From Nocardia niigatensis NBRC 100131 (GTDB taxonomy: Bacteria; Actinomycetota; Actinomycetes; Mycobacteriales; Mycobacteriaceae): a stretch of DNA of 64,000 nucleotides. Each line of letters opens with the position of its first letter. Positions within the stretch are counted from its first letter, which is position 1. The stretch spans positions 372,001 to 436,000 of the forward strand of contig NZ_BAGC01000040.1 in NCBI RefSeq assembly GCF_000308655.1. The letters run 5' to 3'. Both the position numbers and the translations under genes were made by a program. Below the pieces are notes generated by a model, which worked only from the letters and a program-made list of their open reading frames with translations, searched no databases and was not told the origin of the DNA. Positions 36,448-45,929 of the stretch are shown in pieces.

Positions 36448-37485
36448 TCAGGCGATCGCGGGGAGTTTGACGACCTGACCGGCGTAGGCCAGGCCCGCGC
36501 CGAAGCCGAGCAGCAGCGCGGTGTCACCCGGCTTCGAGGCGCCGGACCGGATCAGCTGCTCCATGGCCATCGGGATCGAGGCGGCGCTGGTATTGCCGGT
36601 CTCAGCGATATCCCTTGCGACAGCGACGCTTTCGGGCATGTGCAGGGTGCGCACCAGCGCATCGGTGATGCGGCTGTTGGCCTGATGCGGCACGAAGGCG
36701 TCCAGGTCCTCGACCGTCACGCCCGCCTGATCCAGGGCGTCGCGGCAGGCCTTCTCCAGGAACGTGACGGCCCAGCGGAACACGGCCGTGCCGTTCATCC
36801 GGATGTAGGGCCGCACCGTGGTGCCGCCGGTGGCCTCGGCTTCGGCCACCTCGGCGAAGTACTGCTGAAAGTCCTTGTCCTGCTTGATCGCCGCGGTCTG
36901 ACTGCCGTCCGAGCCCCAGGCCACCGGCCCGATGCCCTCGGCGTCCGACGGTCCCACCACGACGGCGCCCGCGCCGTCGGCGAAGATGAACGCGCAGGTG
37001 CGGTCGTCCTGGTCGAGCAGGTCCGACAGCCGTTCCACGCCGATCACCAGCACGTGCCGGGCCTGTCCGGCGCGCACCAGGTTGGCGGCGTTGGCCAGCG
37101 CGTAGCAGAAGCCCGCGCATCCGGCCGACACGTCGAAGGCGGCGGTGTCGTGCATCCCGAGTTCGGTGGCGACGACCGCGCCGGCCGACGGGCCCAGCAC
37201 CATCTGGGAGGACGTGGCCAGGATGACCGCGTCGATCTGCTGCGGGGTGACGCCCGCGGCGGCGAGCGCGTCGGTGGCCGCGGCGGTGCTCATGCCGACG
37301 ATGGTCTCGTCCGGCTCGGCCCAGTGGCGGGCCTCGATGCCGGAGCGGGTCCGGATCCATTCGTCCGAGGAGTTGATGCGGTCGACGATCTCGGCATTGG
37401 GGACCACCCGGCGGGGTCGGTACACACCCAGGCCCAGCAAGGCGGCGTGGGCGACCGGGGTGGCGGTAGCGATGAGGGCTGACAT
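36448..37485 (-). CDS. fabH: 3-oxoacyl-ACP synthase III (FabH-like ketosynthase)
   Basis: A 345-residue thiolase-fold enzyme with the complete Cys-His-Asn triad: Cys123 (DVSAGCAGF), His267 (FVPHQAN) and Asn298 (ETGNTSAAS). The first domain has NSSDEWIRTRSGI. It condenses an acyl-CoA with malonyl-ACP to start fatty-acid chains. It may be the housekeeping enzyme or a specialised one, because a divergent TetR regulator shares its promoter. The ATG at 37485 is 24 bp from the first of two TetR-type operator palindromes. Confidence 0.88.
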   Translation of the reverse strand: MSALIATATPVAHAALLGLGVYRPRRVVPNAEIVDRINSSDEWIRTRSGIEARHWAEPDETIVGMSTAAATDALAAAGVTPQQIDAVILATSSQMVLGPSAGAVVATELGMHDTAAFDVSAGCAGFCYALANAANLVRAGQARHVLVIGVERLSDLLDQDDRTCAFIFADGAGAVVVGPSDAEGIGPVAWGSDGSQTAAIKQDKDFQQYFAEVAEAEATGGTTVRPYIRMNGTAVFRWAVTFLEKACRDALDQAGVTVEDLDAFVPHQANSRITDALVRTLHMPESVAVARDIAETGNTSAASIPMAMEQLIRSGASKPGDTALLLGFGAGLAYAGQVVKLPAIA

Positions 37486-37508
37486 GCGCGGAATTCCTCT
37501 TTCCCATA

Positions 37509-37558
37509 TGAACCGATCGGTTCACGTGGGTAAGGTTTAACATGGACCGATCGGTTCA
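37509..37558. promoter_or_regulatory. Two TetR-type operators between fabH and tetR
   Basis: TGAACCGATCGGTTCA (37509-37524) is a perfect 16-bp palindrome, and TGGACCGATCGGTTCA (37543-37558) is the same with one substitution. Their centres are 34 bp apart, between the divergent starts at 37485 and 37582. They probably bind the adjacent TetR regulator. Confidence 0.75.
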
Positions 37559-37581
37559 CACAAGTGCTGGAGGAAATTGCA

Positions 37582-38166
37582 ATGACGGCGGGACCGCGCG
37601 CCCGATTGATCGCGAGCACCATCACCACCGTCCAGGAGCACGGCGTGCACGCGGCCGGGCTGAACGAACTGCTCAAGCGCAGCAATGCCTCCAGGAACTC
37701 GCTCTACCAGCACTTCCCTTCGGGCAAGGGCGAATTGGTGGCGACCGCCGCGCGCATCGTGTCGCGCATGGTCTACTCGCACGTGAGCCGCATGTCCGAC
37801 GCGCTCCCGGCCGCCCCCTCCCTGGAGGCGTGGGTGGACGAGCTGCTGGGCTTCTGGCGCGGGCAGCTCGAGACCAGCGAGTTCCGGGCCGGATCGTTCA
37901 TGATGGCCGCCGCACTCGACGAACTCGACCCGACCCTGCAGTCGGCGGCCGGGCAGGCGTTCTCCGAATGGACCGCGCGCCTGGCCGACGGGTTGGTGGA
38001 GGCCGGGATCGAGCGGGCGACCGCGTGCTCGCTGTCGGGGTTCGCGCTGTCGGTGATCGAGGGCGCGATCGTGCAGAGCCGGGCGCTGAAGTCCGCGCTG
38101 CCGTTCACCGACGCGGGCACCCAGCTCACGGTCCTGCTCCGTCACCACATGCCGAACCGCCGCTGA
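37582..38166 (+). CDS. TetR-family transcriptional regulator
   Basis: A 194-residue regulator. The N-terminal helix-turn-helix is RARLIASTITTVQEHGVHAAGLNELLKRSNASRNSLYQHFPSGKGELV, where NSLYQHFPSKGELV is the family recognition helix. The C-terminal ligand domain is a variant of TetR_C (DELLGFWRGQLETSEFRAGSF). GGAGGA precedes the ATG at 37582. It is divergent from fabH with two operators between them, so it probably represses itself and fabH in response to an unknown lipid or drug-like ligand. Confidence 0.88.
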   Translation: MTAGPRARLIASTITTVQEHGVHAAGLNELLKRSNASRNSLYQHFPSGKGELVATAARIVSRMVYSHVSRMSDALPAAPSLEAWVDELLGFWRGQLETSEFRAGSFMMAAALDELDPTLQSAAGQAFSEWTARLADGLVEAGIERATACSLSGFALSVIEGAIVQSRALKSALPFTDAGTQLTVLLRHHMPNRR

Positions 38167-38186
38167 TTCCCGGCCGGCGTTCGCGG

Positions 38187-38217
38187 TTGACTTGGAGCAC
38201 ACTCCAGGTCGTAGCGT
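38187..38217 (+). promoter_or_regulatory. MerR-type promoter of the aldo-keto reductase gene
   Basis: A -35 TTGACT (38187-38192) and a -10 TAGCGT (38212-38217) are separated by 19 bp. The spacer holds a dyad CTTGGAG-N4-CTCCAGG. The long spacer with a central dyad is the hallmark of MerR-controlled promoters. No merR gene lies beside it. Confidence 0.7.
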
Positions 38218-38274
38218 CGTGTCCGTGCGCGGCTCCCGCCGCGAATTCCAGCCCTACCGAGGAGGATTCACCGC

Positions 38275-39258
<984 letters not shown>

Positions 39259-39314
39259 CCGGCCCCTCGCCTTCTCTCCCCCGGGTCCCGGTCCGAGCGG
39301 CGATACTGACATCC

Positions 39315-39752
39315 ATGAGGATTTCGGTTGCCGCCGACGAGGACACCGGCGTGGCCACGGCCGTGGTCGAGGAACTGCGGGCACGCGGGCACGCGGTGAT
39401 CGTGCACGGCGCCCTCGATCCGGCCGAACGCGGCGATTGGGCCTGGGCAAGCGAGGCCGCGGCCCGGGATGTGGCCGAGGGCCGGGCCGAGCAGGCGGTG
39501 GTGTGCTGCTGGACCGGCACCGGGGCGTCGATCGCGGCGAACAAGGTGCCGGGCGTGCGGGCGGCGCTGTGTGGGGACGCGTATACCGCTGAGGGAGCAC
39601 GGAAGTGGAATGACGCCAACGTGCTGGCGTTGAGCCTGCGGCTCACGTCGCGGGCGCAGCTGACCGAGATGCTGGACGCCTGGTTCGCCGGGGCCGCGAG
39701 TGCGGACCCCGGCGATCGCGCGAATATCGCGCACGTGGACGGGATCTCGTGA
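39315..39752 (+). CDS. RpiB/LacAB-family sugar-phosphate isomerase-like protein
   Basis: A 145-residue protein of the RpiB fold. It starts [28 protein letters not shown] and contains [23 protein letters not shown], matching the active-site CGTG segment of ribose-5-phosphate isomerase B. The C-terminal part ([18 protein letters not shown]) carries the conserved Asn. It may interconvert ribose 5-phosphate and ribulose 5-phosphate; some family members act on other sugars. The stop abuts the stop of the opposite acyl-CoA synthetase gene. Confidence 0.8.
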   Translation: MRISVAADEDTGVATAVVEELRARGHAVIVHGALDPAERGDWAWASEAAARDVAEGRAEQAVVCCWTGTGASIAANKVPGVRAALCGDAYTAEGARKWNDANVLALSLRLTSRAQLTEMLDAWFAGAASADPGDRANIAHVDGIS

Positions 39753-41342
39753 TCAGGCCCCGGCGGCGAGATGGGCGTGGGCGGTTCGCAGCTCGCGTTT
39801 GAGGATCTTGCCGCTGGGATTCTTCGGGAGGGCCTCGACGAAGGTCACGTACTTGGGAACCTTGTAGCCGGCCAGCCGCTGCCTGCAGTGGGCGATGACG
39901 GCGCCGGCGTCCGGGTCGGTTCCGTTGCGCGCCACCACGATCGCGGTGACGGCCTCGATCCAGTGCGGGTGCGGGATGCCCACCACGGCGGCCTCGGAGA
40001 TCTCGGGGTGCTCGTAGAGGACCTCTTCGACCTCGCGGCTGGCGACGTTCTCGCCGCCGGTCTTGATCATGTCCTTCTTGCGGTCGACAACGCTGAGGTA
40101 GCCGTCGGAGTCCAGGACGCCGAGATCGCCGCTGTGGAACCAGCCGTTGCGGAAGGCTTCCGCGGTCTTCGCGGGATCGTTCCAGTAGCCGAGCATGGCC
40201 TGCGGGGAGCGGTGCACGATCTCGCCGACCACGCCGACGCCGACCGGGATGTCGTCGTCGTCGACCACGCGGGTCTCCACATTGAGGGCCGGGCGGCCCG
40301 CCGAGCCCGGCCTGGTCAGCTGGTCCTCGGGTGCGAGAACCGTTGCCAGCGGGGCGAGTTCGGTCTGGCCGTAGAAGTTGGTGAGCCCCACGCCGGGTAG
40401 TCGCTCGGAGAGCTCCACCAGCACCTCGACCGGCATGATGCTCGCGCCGTAGTAGCCCTTGCGCAGCGAGGACAGGTCGTAGCTGTCGAAGTCCGGGTGC
40501 CGCAGCAGCGACACCCACACCGTGGGCGGGCAGAACAGTTTGGTGGCCCGCTCGGTTTCGATGGTGCGCAGCACGGTCGCCGGATCGGGGCCCGGCAGCA
40601 GGATGCTGGTCGCGCCGAGCCACAGGTCGGGCGTGAGGAAGCAGTGCAGCTGGGCGCAGTGGTACAGCGGCAAAGCGTGCACCTCGATGTCGTCGGCGCT
40701 CATCCGCCCGTCCACCACCACGCTGGTGTACTGCGCGATGAGCCCGCGGCTGGACAGCACCGCGCCCTTGGGCCGGGACTCGGTGCCGGAGGTGTACATG
40801 ATCTGGATGGGATCGTCGTCGCCGACGAACACCTCGGGCGCGGAGGCGTCGGCGTGCTGCTCCCAGGCGCTCACGTCCTCCCATCCGGGCGTCGCGGGCA
40901 GCCCGCCCAGCCCGATCCAGCCGAACAGCCGGATCTCGCTGTCGCTCAGCTGTTTCACCGCGGCCTCGGCCTCGGCGGCCAGCCCATCCTCGGTGATCAG
41001 CGCGACGGCCCCGGAGTGTTCGAGAATGAACGCCACCTCGTCGGCGGTGAGCATGAAGTTGATCGGTACCGAGATCGCGCCCAGCCGCGCCAGCGCGAAG
41101 TACACCAGCACGAACTCGCGACAGTTGTGGGAGTAGATCGCGACCCGGTCGCCCTGCGTCACACCGCGATCGGCGAGGCTGTGCGCGACCCGATTGACCG
41201 CCGCGTCGAGATCAGCGTAGCTCTCCCGCCGGTCCCGCCAGACCAGCGCGGTCTTGTCGGGGACCCGGGCGGCGCTGCGCCGCAGCAGATCTCCGAGCGC
41301 CTGCGACCGCGCCACCCTCAGTTCAGTGCCCTCTGCATCCAT
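39753..41342 (-). CDS. Acyl-CoA synthetase (AMP-binding, ANL superfamily)
   Basis: A 529-residue adenylate-forming enzyme. Key motifs are MYTSGTESRPKGAVLS (P-loop), YGQTELAPL, the hinge VVDRKKDMIKTGGENVAS and C-terminal PKNPSGKILKRELR with the catalytic Lys. It activates a carboxylic acid as acyl-AMP and transfers it to CoA. The chain length is unknown; it looks like a medium- or long-chain or aromatic acid ligase. The start is at ATG 41342 (MDAEGTELRV). It is followed on the other side by the convergent RpiB-like gene. Confidence 0.9.
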   Translation of the reverse strand: MDAEGTELRVARSQALGDLLRRSAARVPDKTALVWRDRRESYADLDAAVNRVAHSLADRGVTQGDRVAIYSHNCREFVLVYFALARLGAISVPINFMLTADEVAFILEHSGAVALITEDGLAAEAEAAVKQLSDSEIRLFGWIGLGGLPATPGWEDVSAWEQHADASAPEVFVGDDDPIQIMYTSGTESRPKGAVLSSRGLIAQYTSVVVDGRMSADDIEVHALPLYHCAQLHCFLTPDLWLGATSILLPGPDPATVLRTIETERATKLFCPPTVWVSLLRHPDFDSYDLSSLRKGYYGASIMPVEVLVELSERLPGVGLTNFYGQTELAPLATVLAPEDQLTRPGSAGRPALNVETRVVDDDDIPVGVGVVGEIVHRSPQAMLGYWNDPAKTAEAFRNGWFHSGDLGVLDSDGYLSVVDRKKDMIKTGGENVASREVEEVLYEHPEISEAAVVGIPHPHWIEAVTAIVVARNGTDPDAGAVIAHCRQRLAGYKVPKYVTFVEALPKNPSGKILKRELRTAHAHLAAGA

Positions 41343-41376
41343 GCGACCAACTTCTACCGGACGAATGTGTCCGGCG

Positions 41377-41889
41377 TCATACAGTCTCGCTGAGCAGGAC
41401 CAAATCGCGCCGCCACGCAGCGCATTTCCCCACGTAGCGCGGCAGGTGGCCGGCCTCGAACACCGACGCCGACCAGTCGCGATCCTCGACCTCGGCGGTC
41501 CAGGCATAGGTCCACGCGTACCCGACCCGATTTCCCACGTGCACGGACACCGGCAGCAGATCGTATTCGTCGTCCTCGAAAGCATCGAGCACCCGCCACT
41601 CGTCGGCAGCGAGCCCGGAGAGCAGGAACCCTTCGGTCACGGCGTCCGTCGCGGTCACCAAGCCCGGGTAGGCGCGGCCGGGCAGCGCGGCCGCCCGCCG
41701 CCCGATCAGTCGCGTGGGCTCTCGGTCCGGTACGCGCCCGATCAATTCGGTAAGCACCGCGCCGAATTGGAGCGTCCCGTAGACAAACAGAGGCCCGCCC
41801 ACCGCCGGCAGCCGCGCGCGGCTCCACCGCCCGCCGAGAGGTTGCGGGGCCGCCGCCCCCGAGAGTTCCGGCGAGGTGGGCATATTCAT
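41377..41889 (-). CDS. Gamma-glutamylcyclotransferase (AIG2/GGCT)-like protein
   Basis: A 170-residue protein with the GGCT-like motif PLFVYGTLQFGAVL near the N-terminus (the YGSL-type glycine-rich turn) and VLDAFEDDEYDL with the catalytic acidic residue of the family. The second half, VHVGNRVGYAWTYAWTAE, is typical of AIG2-like proteins. It may act on gamma-glutamyl compounds; the substrate is unproven. Its ATG overlaps the stop of the MBL gene (ATGA), so the two are translated together. Confidence 0.78.
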   Translation of the reverse strand: MNMPTSPELSGAAAPQPLGGRWSRARLPAVGGPLFVYGTLQFGAVLTELIGRVPDREPTRLIGRRAAALPGRAYPGLVTATDAVTEGFLLSGLAADEWRVLDAFEDDEYDLLPVSVHVGNRVGYAWTYAWTAEVEDRDWSASVFEAGHLPRYVGKCAAWRRDLVLLSETV

Positions 41890-42662
41890 CTGCCGGCTGT
41901 TCGTGCGAAGATGCCCGCGTCGTGCGAGTTGATGATGGTCACCTGGTGCCCGTGCAGCTTCCGGAGCTCGCGCAGTCGCCGCTGATTGGCCCGATATGCC
42001 TCGCCCACAATGGCTCCGGTCTCGTAGACCTTCCACCAGAACGGGGTGAACGGCTCCTCCGGATGCAGCGTGGATTCGGTGACGAAGGAGTCTCCCGCGT
42101 GCAGCAGCCACCCGTTGCCGTGGTCGATCGCCACGCCGGCGTGCCCGCGGGTGTGCCCGGCCAGCGGCACCACCAGGATCTCCGGCGGCAGCCCGGGCAG
42201 GTCGCGGACCGCGGTGAACCCGAACCAGTCCTCGGCGCCCTCGACCTCGTTCACCATCCACTTGGGCCCGTGTGCCCACTGCGCGGCCCGGTACCGCAGC
42301 CGCTCGGAGAGGGTGGGAGTGGCGGTGGCGGCCCGGAATTCGGGTCCGTGGACGTGCACCGTGGCCTCGGGGAAGTCCGACAGCCCGCCGGAGTGGTCGA
42401 GGTCGAGATGGGTGAGGATGACGTGGCGGACATCGCGCGGGTCGTAGCCCAGCCGCTGGATCTGGCGCACCGCCGTCTCGGCCTCGGTCGGTTTCGCCCC
42501 CAGCAGGAAACGGCCGGCACCCACCATCCTGCCCGGCTGCCGCACGGCCTCCAGCCCGAACCCGGTGTCGACGAGCACGAGCGCGTCGCGGGTCTCGATG
42601 AGCAGGCAGTGATCGATCAGGCCGAATCCCATGGTGCCGCAGTTCAGGTGGTGAATCCGCAT
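41886..42662 (-). CDS. MBL-fold metallo-hydrolase
   Basis: A 258-residue metallo-beta-lactamase-fold hydrolase. The metal motif HLDLDHSGG is complete (VILTHLDLDHSGG), with downstream metal ligands HTRGHAGVAI and HAGDSF. The start MRIHHLNCGTMGFGL is typical of the N-acyl homoserine lactonase-like MBL group. The substrate is unknown. I chose ATG 42662. It is coupled to the GGCT-like gene by a 4-base overlap, so the two genes probably form one pathway unit. Confidence 0.87.
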   Translation of the reverse strand: MRIHHLNCGTMGFGLIDHCLLIETRDALVLVDTGFGLEAVRQPGRMVGAGRFLLGAKPTEAETAVRQIQRLGYDPRDVRHVILTHLDLDHSGGLSDFPEATVHVHGPEFRAATATPTLSERLRYRAAQWAHGPKWMVNEVEGAEDWFGFTAVRDLPGLPPEILVVPLAGHTRGHAGVAIDHGNGWLLHAGDSFVTESTLHPEEPFTPFWWKVYETGAIVGEAYRANQRRLRELRKLHGHQVTIINSHDAGIFARTAGR

Positions 42663-42738
42663 GAACCCGAGCGTTTCAGACACCCTGGGGCGACGCAACC
42701 GCGCAGGTTGTCGTGAGTCACCACCGGGCGGGGTGCCG

Positions 42739-43647
42739 TCAGCGCGGCCGGCATTCCCGGATGATCTCGGCGAGCAGGTCGTAGTCGTCGCCGCGGGCGG
42801 TGGAGGACCGGAAGGCCAGTCCGACCGTACGGCCCGGCGCGGGCGCGGCGAAGGACGCGATGTCCAGAGTGCCGCGCGCGGTTTCGGCGGCCACCGCCAT
42901 GGCCGGGATCAGCGTGACGCCGAGATCGCCCGCGACGAACTGCACCACCGTGGTCAGCGAGGCCGCGCGGGTGTCGCCGACCGCCCCCGGCTGGGCGTCA
43001 TGGGTGCGGCACAGGTCCAGGGTCTGGTCGCGCAGGCAGTGGCCCTCGTCGAGGAGCAGCAGCGGTTGCGCGTCCAGATCGGCGGGGGTCAGGTCGGTGC
43101 GCCCGGCCAATTCGTGTTCGCGCGGCAGCACCAGCACGAACTCCTCGGTGTAGAGCGGTATCTCGACGAGTCCGGCGGCGTCGGTGGGCAGCGCCAGCAG
43201 CGCCACGTCCAGCACGCCCGAACGCAGTCCGTCGAGCAACCGCGCGGTCCGGTCCTCGATGACGTGCGGCACCAGAGCGGGCACCCGCCTGCGCAATTCG
43301 GGCAGCAGGGTGGGCAGCACGTAGGGCGCGATAGTCGGAATGATGCCGAGCCGCAGGGTGCCGCGCAGCCCCTCACCAGCGGCGGAGGCGATAAATCGGT
43401 CAGCGGCCTCGAGGGTGGCAATGGCTTGCGGCAGTAGCCGTTTGCCGTCGGCGGTGACCAGGACCCGGCGCGTGCTGCGCTCGATCAACTGGAGCCCCAG
43501 TCCGTTTTCCAGTGATGCCAGGGCCTGCGATAACGTGGGCTGGCTCACGCCGAGCCGCGTCGCCGCGGTGCCGAAGTGCCGGTATTCCGCGATGGCGGCG
43601 AACGCACGCAGCTGTGACAGGGTGGGCTGATAAGTTTGATCAGTCAC
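42739..43647 (-). CDS. oxyR: Hydrogen peroxide-sensing regulator OxyR (LysR family)
   Basis: A 302-residue LysR regulator with N-terminal winged helix SQLRAFAAIAEYRHFGTAATRLGVSQPTLSQALASLE and both redox cysteines, Cys204 and Cys213 (LLLDEGHCLRDQTLDLC), the disulfide pair that senses peroxide. I chose the GTG at 43647 (TDQTYQPTL) as in mycobacterial OxyR; a longer frame starts nine codons upstream. It is divergent from ahpC across 106 bp, and a palindrome lies next to its start. It should be active, unlike the defective OxyR of M. tuberculosis. Confidence 0.93.
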   Translation of the reverse strand: MTDQTYQPTLSQLRAFAAIAEYRHFGTAATRLGVSQPTLSQALASLENGLGLQLIERSTRRVLVTADGKRLLPQAIATLEAADRFIASAAGEGLRGTLRLGIIPTIAPYVLPTLLPELRRRVPALVPHVIEDRTARLLDGLRSGVLDVALLALPTDAAGLVEIPLYTEEFVLVLPREHELAGRTDLTPADLDAQPLLLLDEGHCLRDQTLDLCRTHDAQPGAVGDTRAASLTTVVQFVAGDLGVTLIPAMAVAAETARGTLDIASFAAPAPGRTVGLAFRSSTARGDDYDLLAEIIRECRPR

Positions 43648-43651
43648 ACCT

Positions 43652-43671
43652 ATCAGTGTAGTGCGACTGAT
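43652..43671. promoter_or_regulatory. Probable OxyR binding site
   Basis: ATCAGT-N8-ACTGAT (43652-43671) lies 5 bp upstream of the oxyR start and in the oxyR-ahpC divergent region. An inverted repeat here fits LysR-type self-regulation and ahpC activation. Confidence 0.55.
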
Positions 43672-43753
43672 CACGTTTACCTCTCACCGCAGTTCGGGAA
43701 AGATCGAATATGCCTCGACACAATCGGCACGACTACATATGAGGAGAGTAAGC

Positions 43754-44341
43754 ATGGCCCTGCTGACCATCGGCGATCAGTTCCCCGCCTACAACCTGAA
43801 GGCTGTCATCGGCGGTGACCTCTCGAAGGTGAACGCTCAGCAGCCCGACGACTACTTCACCCAGATCTCGAGCGACGACCACGCCGGCAAGTGGCGCATC
43901 GTCTTCTTCTGGCCCAAGGACTTCACCTTCGTGTGCCCGACCGAGATCGCCGCCTTCGGCAAGCTGAACGACGAGTTCGCCGATCGCGACGCGCAGGTGC
44001 TGGGCGCCTCGGTCGACAACGAGTTCGTCCACTTCCAGTGGCGCGCCCAGCACGAGGACCTCAAGACCCTCCCGTTCCCGATGCTGAGTGACCTCAAGCG
44101 TGAACTGGCCACCGCCACCGGCGTTCTCAACGCCGACGGCGTCGCCGACCGCGCCACCTTCATCGTCGACCCGAACAACGAGATCCAGTTCGTGTCCGTC
44201 ACCGCCGGTTCGGTGGGCCGCAATGTCGATGAGGTGCTGCGGGTGCTGGACGCGCTGCAGTCCGACGAGCTGTGCGCCTGCAACTGGAAGAAGGGCGACC
44301 CGACCATCCAGGCCGGCGAGCTCATGACCGCGTCGGTGTAG
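43754..44341 (+). CDS. ahpC: Alkyl hydroperoxide reductase AhpC (peroxiredoxin)
   Basis: A 195-residue 2-Cys peroxiredoxin. The peroxidatic Cys61 lies in FFWPKDFTFVCPTE, and Cys174 and Cys176 (ELCACNWKK) are the resolving cysteines, the same arrangement as mycobacterial AhpC. It reduces peroxides and peroxynitrite and is recycled by AhpD. A GAGGAGAG ribosome binding site precedes the ATG. It is divergent from oxyR and is followed by ahpD after 24 bases. Confidence 0.97.
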   Translation: MALLTIGDQFPAYNLKAVIGGDLSKVNAQQPDDYFTQISSDDHAGKWRIVFFWPKDFTFVCPTEIAAFGKLNDEFADRDAQVLGASVDNEFVHFQWRAQHEDLKTLPFPMLSDLKRELATATGVLNADGVADRATFIVDPNNEIQFVSVTAGSVGRNVDEVLRVLDALQSDELCACNWKKGDPTIQAGELMTASV

Positions 44342-44365
44342 CAAAGGCTCGCAAGGGAATTCGTC

Positions 44366-44905
44366 GTGACCATCGAGAATCTGAAGAACTCGCTACCCGA
44401 GTACGCCAAGGATCTGAAGCTCAACCTGTCCTCGCTGTCGCGGACCACCGTGCTCAACGAACAGCAGCTGTGGGGCACCCTGCTGGCGTCGGCCGCGGCC
44501 ACCCGCTCGGCGACCACGCTGCGAGAGATCGCCGAGGAGGCGGCCGACGTGCTGTCCGCCGAGGCGTACAACGCCGCACTGGGCGCCGCGTCGATCATGG
44601 GTATGAACAATGTGTTCTACCGCGGCAAGGCGTTCCTGGAGGGCCGCTACGACGATCTGCGCGCGGGCCTGCGCATGCAGATCATCGGCTCGCCGGGCGT
44701 GGACAAGGCCGACTTCGAGCTGTGGTCGTTCGCCGTGTCCTCGATCAACGGCTGCCAGCACTGCCTGGAGGCACACGAGCACACGCTGCGTGAGGCGGGC
44801 GTCTCGCGCGAGGTGATCTTCGAGGCGCTGCGCGCCGCCGCGATCGTGGCGGGCGTGGGTCAGGCCGTGGCGTCGACCGAGGCGCTGGCCACGGCCACCG
44901 TTTAG
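44366..44905 (+). CDS. ahpD: Alkyl hydroperoxidase AhpD
   Basis: A 179-residue all-helical protein. The catalytic [16 protein letters not shown] holds Cys130-X2-Cys133 and the proton-relay His137. It reduces AhpC with electrons from the lipoamide (DlaT/Lpd) system in mycobacteria. The start is GTG 44366. It is the second gene of the peroxide-defence operon, closed by a 17-bp-stem terminator. Confidence 0.95.
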   Translation: MTIENLKNSLPEYAKDLKLNLSSLSRTTVLNEQQLWGTLLASAAATRSATTLREIAEEAADVLSAEAYNAALGAASIMGMNNVFYRGKAFLEGRYDDLRAGLRMQIIGSPGVDKADFELWSFAVSSINGCQHCLEAHEHTLREAGVSREVIFEALRAAAIVAGVGQAVASTEALATATV

Positions 44906-44918
44906 TCGCATCCCGTCG

Positions 44919-44958
44919 GTAACGGGGCTGTACACACCAAGGTGTACAGCCCCGTTAC
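44919..44958 (+). terminator. Strong hairpin terminator after ahpD
   Basis: A perfect 17-bp inverted repeat (GTAACGGGGCTGTACAC with its complement) and 6-base loop, followed by TATTA. Confidence 0.85.
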
Positions 44959-45095
44959 TATTAGCTAGTCAATTGCCGCTATCGGGTTGCCGATCGGCGA
45001 CAATGCCGTCAGCACTTCGCTTGTGGCGTAGGAACAGACCTGCTCGCCACCGCAGCCCTCCCGCGAATCGATAACTGTCGGTAAGCTCGCATCCC

Positions 45096-45788
45096 ATGAC
45101 CGTTCCGGAAAGCGACAGCGCTCAAATCGAGGTCGTGCGCGTGTTCACCGACGCGGCCGGGCGTTTCGGCAATCTGCTCGGCATCGTCCGCCGCTCCGCT
45201 GTCGAGAATGCCGACCATCAGGCGCTGGCGACCCGCGCCGGCTACAGCAAGACGGCGGTGGTCGACGACCCGGTCGACGGGCGAGTGAAGATGCGCATCT
45301 ACACCCCCGCCACCGAATTGACCTTCGCCGGATACCCGTTGGTCGGCGCCGCGTGGTGGCTCAGCGACCAGCAGCGTCCCGTGAAGATAATCGATGTGCC
45401 CGCCGGACCGGTCGAGGTGACCCTCTCCGACGGCCTGACCTGGGCCCACGCCCGGGCCGAATGGACCCCGACCTTCGAATTCCACCAGTTCGAGGATCCA
45501 GCGGAGATCGCCACCCTGGATCCGGCCGACTTCCCGGAGGGCCAGCACTACTGCTGGGCCTGGACCAACGAGCAGCGCGGCGCGGTCCGGACCCGAATGT
45601 TCGCCCCCGCCTTGGGCGTTCCCGAGGACCAGGCCACCGGCTCCGCCGCCCTCGCGCTGACCGCCCTGCTCACCCGAGGTCTGAACGTCATCCAGGGCGA
45701 GGGCTCGCAGATCTTCACCGAATGGGATTCCGACGGCTGGGCCCGCGTCGGCGGCCGCGTGGTCGCAGACCACCCGGTGGTCATCTAA
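45096..45788 (+). CDS. PhzF-family protein (Rv2716-like)
   Basis: A 230-residue PhzF-fold protein, about the length of mycobacterial Rv2716, which occupies the same place between the PAC2 and nrdR genes. It contains EVVRVFTDAAGRFGNLLGIV and the PhzF segment ATELTFAGYPLVGAAWWL, plus GVPEDQATGSAALALTALL. The family's catalytic Glu of the N-terminal half lies in the TPATELTFAGYP region. The substrate is unknown. It is shorter than many PhzF isomerases (about 280). An ATG follows a small AT-rich promoter region after the ahpD terminator. Confidence 0.85.
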   Translation: MTVPESDSAQIEVVRVFTDAAGRFGNLLGIVRRSAVENADHQALATRAGYSKTAVVDDPVDGRVKMRIYTPATELTFAGYPLVGAAWWLSDQQRPVKIIDVPAGPVEVTLSDGLTWAHARAEWTPTFEFHQFEDPAEIATLDPADFPEGQHYCWAWTNEQRGAVRTRMFAPALGVPEDQATGSAALALTALLTRGLNVIQGEGSQIFTEWDSDGWARVGGRVVADHPVVI

Positions 45789-45929
45789 CGCGCCGGAGCA
45801 GACCAGCGCGACCTCAGCCGGCGTGGGGTCGTCACGGCCCGTTGGACCAGTCCTCCAGGTCGCTGTGGGTGCCGGCAGGGCAGCCGTTTCCCTCGTTCCG
45901 ACCGAGCATATGGTCCACCACCCCATGAG

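Noticed and set aside
44910-44960. tRNA or small RNA gene at the long stem-loop after ahpD
   Set aside because: The structure is a single hairpin placed right after a stop codon, which fits a terminator and not a tRNA cloverleaf.
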